Shown here: piece after piece, positions 37,460 through 49,100 of the stretch
Layout: each line of letters begins with the position of its first letter
Numbering within the stretch: position 1 is the stretch's first letter
NCBI GenBank assembly: GCA_003586115.2
Contig: QVOM02000119.1
Location: 48,695,428 to 48,759,427 of the forward strand
Direction of reading: 5' to 3'
Source of the DNA: Salvator merianae
Lineage: Eukaryota; Chordata; Lepidosauria; Squamata; Teiidae
Length of the DNA stretch: 64,000 nt
Made by a program: the position numbers and the translations under genes
The notes under the pieces: model-generated
Databases searched by the model: none
What the model was told of the DNA's origin: nothing
Seen by the model: the letters and a program-made list of their open reading frames with translations, nothing else

Positions 37460-37713
37460 GAGCTAGTTTGGCCTTGTGACTAGCATGTCAGACTCTTATT
37501 TGGAACTCTCCCGAATTGAGTATGCACTCTACATGAAGCTAGCCGGGTGACCCTGGGCTCGTCACTGCTCTGTTCTGAGTTTTCACAGCCCCACCTACCT
37601 CACAAGGTGTCTGTTGTGGGGAGAAGAACAGAACGTTTGTTGGCCACTTTGAGTCCCCTCAGGGTGAGAAAAGCGGGGTACAAAAAACAACTCCTCCTCC
37701 TCTTCTTCTTCTA
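37460..37713 (+). mobile_element. tRNA-derived SINE with L2-type tail
   Basis: Decayed A-box head (ttggccttgtgactagcatg), middle part gaccctgggctcgtcactgc, cacctacctcacaaggtgtc, and tail gccactttgagtcccctcag ... gagaaaagcggggtac, then (ctt)n. The tail matches the L2-like end of the SINEs at 39849 and 40771. Confidence 0.7.
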
Positions 37714-38890
37714 ATGGCCTTTACAGGTATCCTGCCTGTTTGCCATTTTAAATGGCAATGCATTCCACAAAACTGGGGTGCAGCTGAAAAAGTTCTCTTC
37801 CTAGCTCAAGAACCAGGAATCTGCCAACAATTTCTCATTGGTTGGAAACAAACTGGAAGCTGGTGCAGCAATTTCAGTAAAGGATTTACTAATTCTTAGG
37901 GCCAAATGAAAGCCATTGTACTTCTTTATTATGATGCAAACATCGGGAGCCTTGTTGGACATTTAAATAAGAGAAGTAAAAGATAGAAGATAACATTATT
38001 CCTGTAATTTGAGGAAAGAAACTACAAGAATTGCTCACAAGACCAAATGAACTTCCAGGAAGGAGAAACACTGGCTTTGATTCTTCCCATATTATCCTAT
38101 GGTACAAGAAGCACATGGTAAAGCTGTGTTTAGCACATGCTGAATGTAGAGAGGGCATTTCAGTTGACCTTAGTGTGGCAAACTGAGGAGGAAACCTGTC
38201 AGCAGCTTTGAGGAAACACTGGGACAAAGTACTTAGCCTTTGGGAGCAATATGCACTTTCTAGCTTGACAATCTAGGGAAGTTTTAGGCCCATGTCAGGT
38301 TAAATATTTAATAATCAAAGACTACTTGGCTTAGCAGTTGTCACTGAAATGAAGATGATAGCAGTGCACATTACAGATTATGACCCCTTCAGCAAAATGC
38401 CATTATAAGTTAACATACTGAGAATGGCTGACATAAATAGCTATCATGCAGTAGGTATTTCTAATTTATTGGGCAGAGTGCCAAGTTAATTTCTTCTTTG
38501 CTTTAATTACAGTAGGACCTTGTTTAACATTAAGGTTCTGCTCCAATAAGTTGTCAGTTCAAGTGAAACCCATAAAGCAATTAGTAGGAATTAAAGTGAG
38601 TAGTAGGAGTAACACTGCATTTTAGGGCTGCTTTTGCTGGTTATTACAATGCTGACTACAAGCACAACACTGGACCAAAGAATCTGCTGCCCTTTAATTT
38701 TGCATAGGGAGTTTATATCAAATACTTAGTGTACTGCATTTCAGTGTACTGCATTTCAGAAATTATGGCATCTGACCATTCCATTTTATCAGGGAGCTAG
38801 GACTTATCATTGTCCCTTCTGTTTGTGGACAGGACATACAAAATAATAATGAGGAATATACATAAGCAGCTATGCAGAATGCTTTTTCTA
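37714..38890. other. mostly unclassified; short tandem repeat at 38726
   Basis: agtgtactgcatttca is repeated twice at 38726-38757. acagtaggaccttgtttaac at about 38511 may be a MITE end. Nothing else recognised. Confidence 0.4.
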
Positions 38891-38891
38891 T

Positions 38892-39311
38892 GGGGCTATT
38901 CGCATTTTACAGCCTAGAATGGTAGAATCATACTATTCTAGGTTGTATAAGACCCTGTGGCATGGCTGGAACAGTCCCGTACTGAGCTTCCAGCATTCAT
39001 AGTACAGATGCCAGCCTGACTGCCATGACAAGTGACCGTGGCAATGGTGAAGTGGTGTATGACTGTGCAGCTGAAGCCATGCTGCACTGCCAACTCACAG
39101 CGTTCGCATCCAGAAGAGGGTGCAAATGCTGCCGATCGGGAGTAATCCAGCTGCTCCTGGTCAAGCTGTGGACAATAATTTTGTTGTCTACAACTGGTAG
39201 CATTTGGGAGTGGCTGTAGCTGCTTCCAGATGCTGCAGCAGTGGGACTGTATGAATCCACTTATCTGGTGAGCATCTCATCACTTAGTATGGGTAAAGTG
39301 AGAACAAGTCC
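38892..39311. mobile_element. non-autonomous hAT-like element, copy 2
   Basis: Homologue of 15322-15744: the tagaatggtagaatcatact hairpin, gcatccagaagagggtgcaa, gggagtaatccagctgc, and right end agtgagaacaagtcc. Confidence 0.65.
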
Positions 39312-39848
39312 TATGACGGGCAACTTCCCCTGGATGACTAGCATCAAAAAATAGATTTTTGTCAAAAGGTGTGGGCTTTGGAGCAATATGTTTTAAACAC
39401 AATAATAATTCCATCAGAAAGAAGTATGGACTTTGAATTCAGTTATACGTGTATTAAAAATACTTGTACTTGTATTCCTCACTTTATGCTAACAAGATAG
39501 GTGACAATGCAGATTTTTAAAAATAAAATTATATAAAATGTGCTGGAAAGATATAAAAGCAGCACTACTGAATATGAATACTGTACTATATGGGCAACGC
39601 AAACAGAAACACTTCATCTTCATGGGTCTCAGTTGAAAGTTTGCCACATATACACAAAAAGAAGAAACAGGCATATGAATCACAGTGTCTAGAAAATGAA
39701 AACTACTGAAAGTGCAAAAGAATGCTGTGGTGTCACTGAGGTTGCATCCAGACTGTGAGAGGAAAACACTGTAATTGCCTTTCACCATCCCTGCCAATCG
39801 ACGTGGCAAAATTGGAGTGCAGTTGTGGGCATTTACCTGTCTGGATAC

Positions 39849-40133
39849 GGTGGCACAGAAAGGCTAAGGCACTGATCTTTCAATAGGAGGATCGGAGTCC
39901 AAGGCCCCTGTCTGCCGTGTAGAGGGGATGAGCGCCCTGTACTGGCCTCTAGCTCCAGACAACCTAGCTGTTCGAAAGCCAGTAATTGCAAGTAGATAAA
40001 TAGGGAGCATCACATTGTGTGATGCAGAAGATAGATAGATATAAGCCTTCGGGCAAAAAATAACCTTGTAAGCCGCTTTGAGTCAGCTTCGGCCGAGAAA
40101 AGCGGGGTATAAAAACCAAGTTCTTCTTCTTCT
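39849..40133 (+). mobile_element. tRNA-derived SINE with L2-type tail, copy 1
   Basis: A-box-like tggcacagaaaggctaaggc and B-box-like ggagtccaaggcc. A body of about 150 bp includes tgccgtgtagaggggatgag. The tail is gtaagccgctttgagtcagc ... gagaaaagcggggtataaa, then (ttc)n. Closely similar by eye to the copy at 40771. Confidence 0.8.
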
Positions 40134-40139
40134 ACTACT

Positions 40140-40578
40140 TTCCCAACCCTCTTCTCCCATAGTAACCTACAGCTGTGAGAATTGGACTATAAGGAAGGCT
40201 GAGTGCTGAAGAATCGACACTTTCAAACTGTGGTGCTGGAGAAGACTTTGAGAGTCCCTTGGACTGCAAGGAGGTAAAAAAATTGAATACTAAACATAAT
40301 CAACCCTGACTGTTCATTGGAAGGACAAATACTGAAGCTGAAATTCAAATACTTTAGCCACATAATGAGAAGACAGGACTCACTGGAAAAAATCCTGATG
40401 CTAGGAAAGATTGAAGGCTAAAGGAGAAGAGCATTGGCAAAGAATGAGATGGGTAGATAATGTTATGGAAGCAACAAACATGACCCTAGGGAGACTTTGG
40501 AAGGAAGTGAAGGACAGAAGGGACTGGCGTGCTGTGGTCCATGAGGTCACGAAAAATCAGACACAACCCCAACCCTCA
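40140..40578 (+). mobile_element. BovB (RTE) LINE 3' end
   Basis: gctgtgagaattggactata and ggaaggctgagtgctgaaga encode the BovB CESWT/RKAE region in broken frame. It continues to the C-terminal MRRQDSLEKILMLGK motif. Confidence 0.85.
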
Positions 40579-40689
40579 TAAACAGGCTAAACTAAATCAA
40601 AATGGAAGTGCAGCAAGCCCGCTCATGGGGACTGGCTACTTAGAACGCATCATGCCAGTCCTTCATTAATTGCATGAAGTTTGTTTCTG

Positions 40690-41455
40690 GGACCAATTTA
40701 AAGTGTTTTAACCTTTAAAGTCCTAAATGGCTTGGGACCAGGTTACCTGATGGAATACCTTATTCTGCATGGTGGCGCAGAAGCTAAGGCACTGATCTTT
40801 CAATAGGAGGATCGGAGTTCGAGGCCCTTGTCTGCCGTGTAGAGGGGATGAGTGCCCTCTACTGGCCTCTAGCTCCAGTCAACCTACCTGTTCGAAAGCA
40901 AGTAATTGCAAGTAGATGAATAGGGAGCATCACATCGGGTGATGCGGAAGATAGATAGATGTAAGCTTTCGGGCGAAAAATAACCTTGTAAGCCACTTTG
41001 AGTCAGCTTTGGCCGAGAAAAGCGGGGTATAAAAACCAAATTCTTATTCTTCTTCATAATTTTAGATCAGCAAAAGAAGACCTGAAAGTGAAGTGGGTAG
41101 CCCCAAGGCAAGGGGCTTTGTCAGTGGTGGCACCCAGACTTTGGAACAGGCTCCTTTAGAGAGGAATGCCTGGTGCCAACTTTGCATATTTTATAGGTAT
41201 CATGTGAAGACCTTTTTATTCACTGAGGTGTTTTAGAGGTCTGGCTTGCTATTTTGGTTTTAACAGGTTGTTTTTTAGGATATGTTTTCAATTACATTGC
41301 TCTTACATATTGTTATTTTTATATATATATGGGGAAGCTGCATATTCTAGTGTATTTTCATTTTGAGCTGCTTACAGAACCTGTGGTTATCGAATAGCTG
41401 TAAAAATTTAATGAATAAATAATGAATAAATTAAATAACTCTGGGAAATTAATTA
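40690..41455 (+). mobile_element. L2 LINE 3' end split by a SINE
   Basis: Left part: tttaaagtcctaaatggctt and gggaccaggttacctgatgg. After the SINE the frame reads LSVVAPRLWNRL, the L2 C-terminal motif, then UTR ending aatgaataaat. The SINE 40771-41055 lies within it, so it inserted later. Confidence 0.8.
40771..41055 (+). mobile_element. tRNA-derived SINE with L2-type tail, copy 2 (inside L2)
   Basis: Head tggcgcagaagctaaggc (A box) and ggagttcgaggcc (B box, closer to consensus than copy 1). The ctaaggc head recalls tRNA-Leu, but this is only an impression. Same body and tail as copy 1. Confidence 0.8.
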
Positions 41456-42630
41456 AAAAGGGTTAAAAAGGAAAGAAGGTATCAGATATGTCCTCGCCAA
41501 GATGTTCCTTATCAAGAGAGATTTTATGCACTCAAATCAACCTACAACCTCTTGAACTCCCATGCTATTATGTTCTCTTTTTTATTGTTCCGCTTATTCA
41601 ACCCAATGTTATCCTTAAATAAGTAATGGCTGCTTACTGAGTTAGGACTGCATAATTAGGGAACAATGTATGTTTTATAAAGAATCTAATTACAGTACTG
41701 ATTTTGATTTTTGAAATGTTGTCAAATATGCATTCGTGTTTTAGAAGTTGATAGGAAAAGAGAGCAATCTATGAAGCCATCCTCAACCCAAAATACTGTT
41801 CATGTAATTCATTCACGTATGCCATTCATTTTAGGAAGCACACTTCTATTTTATTCTGTGTATAGCACTTGCTAAATTTAGTTTGAAATCCTAGCAGGAG
41901 CACCACTGTATCCTAAGCCTGGTCTGGCTGGGGAATGGGGCTGTTGCTGCCAGAGAAACAGAAAAGTTACCCTTAGTTTGCAGCATTATTTTAGCATTTA
42001 GCAAGTCAGCTGGCACAAAGCCTTTAGAGGCTTACGGTGAACAACTGACTTGGCTCACCTGCTCTCTGTCTGTAACAGTAACATGATAGCACAATCTAAT
42101 TATTCTTCCAGGTTATTCTCATTTTCACAACGTCTATCTAGCAATTTAGACAGAAGTTCTGTTAATCCTAAAACCTCCTTATGCCCATGTAGGGTGTGTC
42201 AGGATTGCACCATCAACTACTTCAACACTTAGTATGTAGGTCTGGAAACAGTTTGTTTCAATGTCTGTAATTCCAAGACGTGAATTTTAAAAAAGAATTC
42301 TGTAGTCTCAATGTATTTTCAAGAGCACAGTGGAATACTTTATAAAGATATGTTTTCGTTGTTTTGACAATTCTGTTACAGCTAGAAGAGAGAAGAGATG
42401 CAAGACATTTTTAAAAATCTACACGCATACCAACTCAATATTGGTGCTGTATTTTTTACTTCCAATTGGATAGCAGAGCAATTTTATGTATGTACATTCA
42501 TTCAGGGTTGTTTAATGAAATAAGCACATGTAGACAAGTATGTCTAGGACTGCTCAGCTTGATTCACTTCCTTAAATTAAAATTTCTTGGAATACACAGT
42601 AAGCCACAGTTTGAGAATTGCTTGCACATC
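41456..42630. other. no recognisable feature
   Basis: AT-rich spacer. Confidence 0.4.
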
Positions 42631-42639
42631 TTCTCCTAG

Positions 42640-42826
42640 AGAGTGTAGAGGTAGAATTCAAAGACATAGCTGTATAGTCTGGATCAGTAAGCAAGGGGGT
42701 CTAGTAGCACCTTAGAGACCAACAAAGAGAAAGAAGCTGGTAGCATGAGCTTTCGTAGACTAAGCCTACTTCATCAGATGCATCTTTAAAGTGCTACTAG
42801 AGCCCCTTGCTTAGAGAGTCCAGTGA
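42640..42826. mobile_element. MITE-like repeat with CACCTTAGAGACC core
   Basis: aagcaagggggtctagtagc and its near inverse gctactagagccccttgctt enclose tagcatgagctttcgtagac and cttcatcagatgcat. Related to 31507 and 50440. Confidence 0.7.
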
Positions 42827-43187
42827 CAGATTTTAGGTACTCTAATCTTAATGGGCCATGTAAATGTAACTAAACTGAGCAGAAATCTAATGAACATGCA
42901 ACACATTAAATACAGTGCTTAAGCAACTATTGCTAGAGCTACACATAAAAGCTGGTGCATTCTCTTTAGTATAATTCTTTCAGCTATGATGAGAATGTGG
43001 TTTACAGGCATTTACAGGCTTGTTTTAAACAGGACCATCACCAACATTCAGAATTAGCAGATTTTCATGGCATAGATTTTGAATGATACGTGTGCACAAT
43101 ATGTCAACATTTTAAATATATTTATTCTGTGCCACTTTCTCCCAAAGCTGGAACCCATCTTTTTCATCATAGCAACATGTTCATGGT

Positions 43188-43507
43188 AGGGATGTGCTGA
43201 ATGGGACTATAAGGTCCTTTACTCTACAGTCCCAGCTCCCTTGGAAAGCTTTACATGACTCCTAAGTAGGGAGTTACATTTAAGAAGTTACTTGCACCAA
43301 CGCACATGCGGCCCCACTCACAGAGGGGGCTAAAATGGTGCCAGATCATGCTACAGGAAGGGGGTGAGTTTCCTCACCTCTTGGGTGCGACTCCCTACTC
43401 AGAAGTCGTGTAAAGCTTTCCAAGGCAGCCAAGATGCTGAAAAAAGGACCTTATAGTCTCATGACTCTACTGCTGTTTGACAAACACTGAATGGCAGTTC
43501 AGCACAT
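43188..43507. mobile_element. fold-back MITE, TAGGGATGTGC-type ends
   Basis: Ends tagggatgtgctgaatgg and gttcagcacattcc are inverses. Inside, gactataaggtccttt pairs with aaaggaccttatagtc, and ggaaagctttacatgactcc pairs with the right-hand gtcgtgtaaagctttcc. Confidence 0.75.
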
Positions 43508-44820
43508 TCCAAATCCATGGTACTACTCTGAATCCTTGCAATAACGTCTGTCTTATTTTCAAGAAAGCAGAACATTGTGCTTGTATTTGCCTAAGGAACT
43601 TAATTTCACCTCTGGCAGTCATGTCCTGTTATAACATCTTTCTAGACAGTCATTCAAGAAGAAATCTGAGTTATATTGGCTGAAAACATACTTTTTACTC
43701 CAGAAGTATGTCTTATCTTTATTTTCAAAGATAGCAATAAACTTTAAAAAAATTAATTACTACTAAAATTCTTCCTCGCAAAGCTCACTGTAGCACAAAA
43801 CTGAAAAATTGCTATTGATCTATATAAAAAGGTGTGGTACCAGTAATTATGGGATCTTGCATGCCTTGAATTTTTTACAGACAAAAAGAAAAGGAAGAAA
43901 GGCCGACGTCTTCAAACTATCTTCACATCTATATGGAAACTACTGAAAGATCATTTGCCTATATTAGAAGATCAATATATGCTTTCTTAACGTTATTGTT
44001 AAATAACCATTAATTCCCCTTTTACTGTGAACTGTCTCTCATTCTTTGCCCAATGACCAATAGTTTTTGATATGTGGCTTACTTATTATTTTAATTTTGT
44101 ATTGATTGGTATCTTTCATTGCATTGTACATTTGACAATTGGTTTATCAGCTTAGCTATTTTTCAAATGTGCTCAAGCAAACACACGTGCTATCGGCACT
44201 ATTTAGAACTGGCATTCCTAACATGTAACATCACTTCGCATCTTTCACCAATTGGTGAAGACTCACTTCTTAAGCCATATCTTTGGCTAAAGAATAGTGT
44301 TGTTTCTCTTGCTACTGACCTTTAGCTGTTTAATACTTCATGGTTTAGCTTGTTTTGTGTTACAGGAGCTTCTAGAGTGTTCTAGGAGCAATGAGTAGCA
44401 ATGAGTAAATAGCAAAAGGACATAAAGTCTTATCAGGCTATTTAACATTCTAATCAGTAGGTGAATTAGCTATCAAAAGGAGAGAGACTCAGCAGTGTGG
44501 CACAACCAGCCCTATACAAGACAAATATCTTTTAAAATATTCATAGTACTTAGAAAGGAGACTGTGTTCTAACAGATTTGAATGAGAAGAAAAGGTTCAG
44601 GCACAAAAACTTTATTGGGAACATGAATCATCCAAGGACAAGAAGATTTGAGTACACAGGCAAACAGGCTAGATTACTTTGGGCTTTGTCTCAATAGGAA
44701 GTCAGCTGACTGCAAAGCATGTAATAGTAAGGTACAGTTACCACAATGCATTTAGTTAGCTAGTACTGCATTGACTGCACATCACAGAGGCACTGGGGAG
44801 GTTACTGTAGAAATAGATAC
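43508..44820. other. no recognisable feature
   Basis: AT-rich spacer. Confidence 0.4.
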
Positions 44821-44823
44821 TGC

Positions 44824-45345
44824 AGTGTAGTGGCTAGAGTGTCAGATCAAGGCCTAGGAGTTCCTGGGTTTGAAGGGCAACTCAGGGGTCTTTCTGCACT
44901 TGCCAATAGTGTGGCACACTAAGGTCTATGGGTTTCCCTTCCACACACTGGTCCAGTTTAAGAGAAGCCCTGACCCTCCCCCCCCAATACTCTATGTCTT
45001 CACAGGACAGAGCACTAACTGGACTAGGTTGCACAAAATGGTATCCCGCCCTCCTTTCAGTGCACTAGGCTCAGTGTTGAAATGGGCATGGCAGGAACAA
45101 TCCGCCTCAGCTTGGGATAGATTGCTTATTCTACCGCAGAGCAGCCTGCAACAGTAAGTGCAGAACCAGCTTCAGTCATGAAAGCTCCCTAGGTGATTTT
45201 GGGGCAGCTATTGCCTTTCAGCTTGATCAACCTCACAGGGTTGTTAGGCGGATAAAATGGATAGGAAGACAAGAATATGTGCTTCCACTGAGATCTACAG
45301 AGGAAAGGTAGGGTATAAATGCCATAAAATACATAAAATGGTAAA
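44824..45345 (+). mobile_element. SINE interrupted by a MITE
   Basis: SINE head 44824-44885 (gtagtggctagagtgtcaga, B-box-like ttcctgggtttga). SINE body and tail resume at about 45176 (catgaaagctccctaggtga, cctcacagggttgttaggcg, gtagggtataaatgcc). The MITE lies between. Confidence 0.7.
44886..45167. mobile_element. hAT-like MITE inside a SINE
   Basis: Ends gggtctttctgcacttgcc and gtaagtgcagaacc are inverses. Candidate flanks caactcag and agcttcag match only in part, as expected for an old insertion. Confidence 0.6.
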
Positions 45346-45894
45346 TAATAATACAGTAAAAATGCCTTCAATCATAGAAGGAGGCGATCAGGGAAATAAA
45401 TAATCAGCATGATTCTAGGGGAAAATCAAGGAAGACAGAATGGAGATAGTGAATCCTCTCCACTCCCAGCAAAGCTCCCAACTTCTGTTTTGGTTAGGAT
45501 TTTGTCCCCTTGATGAGGGGTGATGCTGACTTTATTCTTGATGGATGGCACGTCATAATCCTTACTTTACCAGTTTGCCACCCTTTAGGCAATACTAATA
45601 AAGATGATGCGAATGAAGTGATTGCCAATGCTGACAGCCGTTGTTGCAGACCAATGCTGACTGATAGGTGCCGCTGACGAACCAAAGAAGGAAAGGAAGG
45701 GAAATCATAAGGCATCAAAAAACAATGATGTAATAACATCCCAAACAGCTGGTTGCTGTTTTGACTGTTTCCCAAATACTGAACTTCTGCCTGCAAAATC
45801 ACTTGGCAACTCCATCAATTAATTCAGAAGCATAAGCATTTTGGTCAACGTTTTAGCAAAGGAAAAACTGGATTTTGGGGTTCTGCACTACAAC

Positions 45895-45975
45895 TGCATG
45901 TTTTTAAACGGTGGTAAACCACCCTGAGAACTCAGGGCATCAGGTGGGACAGAAATGCAGGTAAATAAATAATGT
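45895..45975 (+). mobile_element. L2-type tail fragment
   Basis: ggtaaaccaccctgagaact, gggacagaaatgcaggtaaa and taaataat are the L2/SINE tail motif. Confidence 0.6.
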
Positions 45976-48095
45976 TATGACAAGGTGCAGATATATCTTG
46001 ATTTGGCCTGCCCTGGAGTCCACGAATGCACTGAATCCACTGGAATAAAAGAGACAGTGGAAGATTATTCTGCTCTGTGCTCCTTTTTTGATTTCTGCAG
46101 AAGACTCCTCTGCCCCTATACTCCTCTGATTAGATATTCTCCCTTTCATTCTGTCTGTTAACCAGAGGAGAGAAGCAAGATGCTATTTTTAAAAAATTCT
46201 ACTACTGTTCTCTCCATATCCCATGGACTATTGTAACGCAGGTGCAGAATGTTCCCCCTATGATTCCACTAGAAATATCATTTGTGGGTAGTGTTTGAAT
46301 CATTTTTTTCTATCTTGTCCTACTCCGGCATTCAGATGATTCACATTAATGATCATGTAGCAGGACTATACAGAGGGCCTCCTCCCATCCCATAGTCTCA
46401 CTTTTATTACACTCAAAGGCAGTATTGTTCATGGTCCCAATCTCCATGCCACCCAGAAAGCTCCAACCAGGAAGCAAAGTCATCTGCTGCTGCTCCGATC
46501 ACCATTATTTCAGAAAAAGCCAATGAGTACAACGGTTCCTATTCCCTTCTCTCATTTTATACAATCTTCACAACTTCCTGGTGTGGTGAGAAAGGGTTAA
46601 AGACATTAGAGTCATCATTCTTCCTGTCAGTGGCTTTTTAAAAAGTTGGTAATAGCAGAAGCTGGTAGCAAACCCAGCTGGAAGCAAAGAAGGAAGTGAT
46701 AGCACCACGACTGGCAGTGAAGGAGGGCAGAAGGACAGATATAGTAGTGACAACAATCCCTGGCTCCCTGGTCTGCAAGTCCTGGAAGCACCATTGTCCC
46801 CATTTACCAACCTCCACACACAGTATTTTGAAGAGGAAGGTCAGAAGAAGGGACTAACCTCCTCATAGAGACGGCTTAAATGATTTTAAATTCTGGTCTC
46901 CATGAGGTATAAGTGAAGGAGACTCTTTACATCAGACTGCACCTCCAATCTTCCAGAGGGCGGCAGCAGTATGATTTTACATGGAAATTCCAGAGAGATA
47001 TGCTGAAAAGCAAAAATGGTCCCTATATTCAAGAAGCTAGATAATACTGAAAGCACTGCGAAATTTAAACAAAGACCAGATATATTCTTTGGAACACAGA
47101 CCATTCAATCCCGTTGTACAATAAGGTAATATTAACTTTCTATGTATTGCAGGTTACATAAAAGGCCACAGTAATGAAAAGTAACCCTGAAAGGCACACC
47201 TGAATACTCATGCATGATTTCAGGACTCTAGGTTTCATGGTCTCTGAATACAGTACAGAAACACATCTGTATTTATTATACAGAATTGTGGCTCACAGAT
47301 AGCAATTTAGTTTATTTAAAACATGCAGGTATACAACTTCTGAATATTCTTAGACAGTGTTCACACATTGTACAAAAAAAAGCACCTCTGGAGTGGCTTA
47401 GACATGGCTTAGGGATGGTTTGCGAGTGGGATTGTTCACATGGCAATCTGTTCCTTCCTACTCTCAAGAACATCCTAGGCTATAAACGCTGGATAAAATG
47501 GGATAAGAACACAAGTACCAAGCACTATTATCTCTCAGGCACTTTTGAACTGCCTTTTTTGTTATGTGGGAATCCAGCATTAGTATATATACAAGATTTC
47601 AGGACTCTCGATCTTTGGATATTAGAATTTTTGTGCAGACAAACAAGCTCAAACAAATACCTTTTCATTATCATTAAAGATAACAGAAACACAAAGTGCC
47701 ATATACTGCCTCAGCTGAGAATTAAATTATGCTACTTTGAATTTTGTAGCCCCTACACTGCATTCTAGACTGCATTTGATTTGTAGGCAGCTTCAATACA
47801 CACCCCTATAGCTTTCAAATACAATAGATAAATCTGAAAGAAGAATCAAGGGCAAAGAAAATTTGCTGTTTAAAATTAGGACACATTGATAACACTTATA
47901 AACTTTAACAGAGAAAGGACGATGGATTAGTTCAAGCAGTGCTGTTGCTTTACTGAAGATTAAAAAGGAACAAAACAAAAAAGAAACTCCAGAGTTCATT
48001 TCTGAACTCTGAAAATGTCATATTGCCAGGAAAATCAACTGATAGGCATAACCTAGCCAAAATGAATAGTACTGCTGTCTATGTTCCAGAAGGAA
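45976..48095. other. region 3' of CRADD, no recognisable gene
   Basis: A 160-codon plus frame (47286-47768) has no family resemblance and runs through repeat-like sequence (tggcttagacatggcttagg). Nothing else supported. Confidence 0.4.
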
Positions 48096-48097
48096 AT

Positions 48098-48347
48098 GTT
48101 TCTTCAAAACTAATCACTTTATTTACATAGTTGTCAACTTCTTCTAATTCAACAAAATTCTGCATTTCCAATCTAAGGACATTATTATTGCTGGATTCAT
48201 CTCCAGTAAACTGACTTATGATTAAAATTAATTGCCAATGCACATGAAACAAAAATCCCGGCAACGCTTGGCAACTGGAAGAATACCTTTCTCCCATATA
48301 CATCTATTTGTTGCTTGGGATCTGCCATGGAAACTTTCTTTGGATGT
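48098..48347 (-). other. CRADD: probable CRADD 3' UTR
   Basis: The non-coding sequence directly after the stop codon is AT-rich and lacks an obvious transposon insertion. It contains an AATAAA about 225 nt past the stop. The end point is inferred from that signal; transcripts would be needed to fix the cleavage site. Confidence 0.6.
48118..48123 (-). terminator. CRADD: AATAAA polyadenylation signal, CRADD
   Basis: Canonical hexamer on the minus strand (tttatt on plus), the first canonical one seen after the stop codon. Confidence 0.6.
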
Positions 48348-48649
48348 TCACTGAAATATCTGTTGAATCACAGAAGAATCTACTTCTGCTGACTTCAAGC
48401 CAGCATGCAAATTCTCCACAGTAGCTTTTTTTCCAAAACGTTGCCTCCATAAGATAAATGCGCTTACAATCTGTGAATGGACATTGTATGGATGATTGGT
48501 TTTACAACGATAAATATCGTTTTGAGTCAAGCCTAAGGACAAGATAATGCACTCCCATTCAGCTCCAAGACACCTTGCAAGCTTGCTAATCTGCTGATCA
48601 GTTGGTGGATTCTTCCAGGTCCACTGTGAAATCTCAGGTAGCTCATTGT
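48348..48649 (-). CDS. CRADD: CRADD (RAIDD) last coding exon, death domain
   Basis: This exon encodes the C-terminal 99 residues plus stop of CRADD, the adaptor whose N-terminal CARD binds caspase-2 and whose death domain binds PIDD1 in the PIDDosome (family knowledge). Seen in sequence: the minus-strand frame opens with a 2-nt split codon after an AG acceptor. It continues without a stop through ELPEISQWTWKNPP, a linker and a full death domain with the CRADD-type motifs LSLGLTQNDIYRCK, NHPYNVHSQ and WRQRFGKKAT, and ends at QQIFQ-stop. These motifs match vertebrate CRADD at similar distance from the C-terminus (human protein about 199 residues, recalled). No frameshift or internal stop is present, so it looks functional. 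The CARD exon must lie above 64000. Death-domain paralogues such as FADD lack this motif set, so I am confident. Confidence 0.95.
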
Positions 48650-48680
48650 CTAGAAGGAAGAAGGCACATCATATGATCAA
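48650..48680 (-). promoter_or_regulatory. CRADD: 3' splice acceptor of the CRADD death-domain exon
   Basis: On the minus strand a pyrimidine-rich run (ccttcttccttctag) ends in the AG dinucleotide at 48651-48650, directly before the exon. The reading frame upstream of this AG is not conserved, which supports the boundary. Confidence 0.85.
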
Positions 48681-48783
48681 AAACTGCAATAAAATTTCAT
48701 GTAATCTTAAAGCATTAACCAAGCAAAGAAAACTTTTGAGTACAATCTGCATTATTCTATGAGCATTATTAGGAAGGCATAAA

Positions 48784-48946
48784 TACCGTATTTTGCGCAT
48801 TATAAGATGCACTGGCATATAAAACACACTTGTAATTTGGCAAGGAATATTGAGGAAAAATAAATTAAAAAATAGAATGTAGAGTAATTTTAGGAGAATT
48901 TCCTGTTTTTGAAAAAGGTAGACCCTACATGGCAAAAAATACAGTA
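48784..48946. mobile_element. TACCGTATTTT-type MITE in the CRADD intron
   Basis: Left taccgtattttgcgcattat and right ggcaaaaaatacagta are inverted ends of the short elements widespread in reptile genomes. It sits about 135 bp upstream of the CRADD acceptor. Confidence 0.65.
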
Positions 48947-48994
48947 ATCACTTTACACAATGAAAAATAAGAAACAGCTTCCCCTCTCCTTTTA

Positions 48995-49100
48995 GGCGGT
49001 ATTGTTATTTTAGTCAGTTCATTTTGATTGCATTTTCATTGGTTTTCCTGTGACCTGCCCTGAAACCTCCCTAATACAAATAAACAAATACAAAAAACTA
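48995..49100 (+). mobile_element. L2-like tail
   Basis: Ends gacctgccctgaaacctccc and taatacaaataaacaaatac, a decayed L2 3' end. Confidence 0.45.

Noticed and set aside
47286..47768. 160-codon plus-strand frame, the longest in the window
   Set aside because: No domain or family resemblance, odd composition, no splice or promoter signals, and internal repeat-like motifs. It also lies just 3' of CRADD, where no gene is known in other amniotes.
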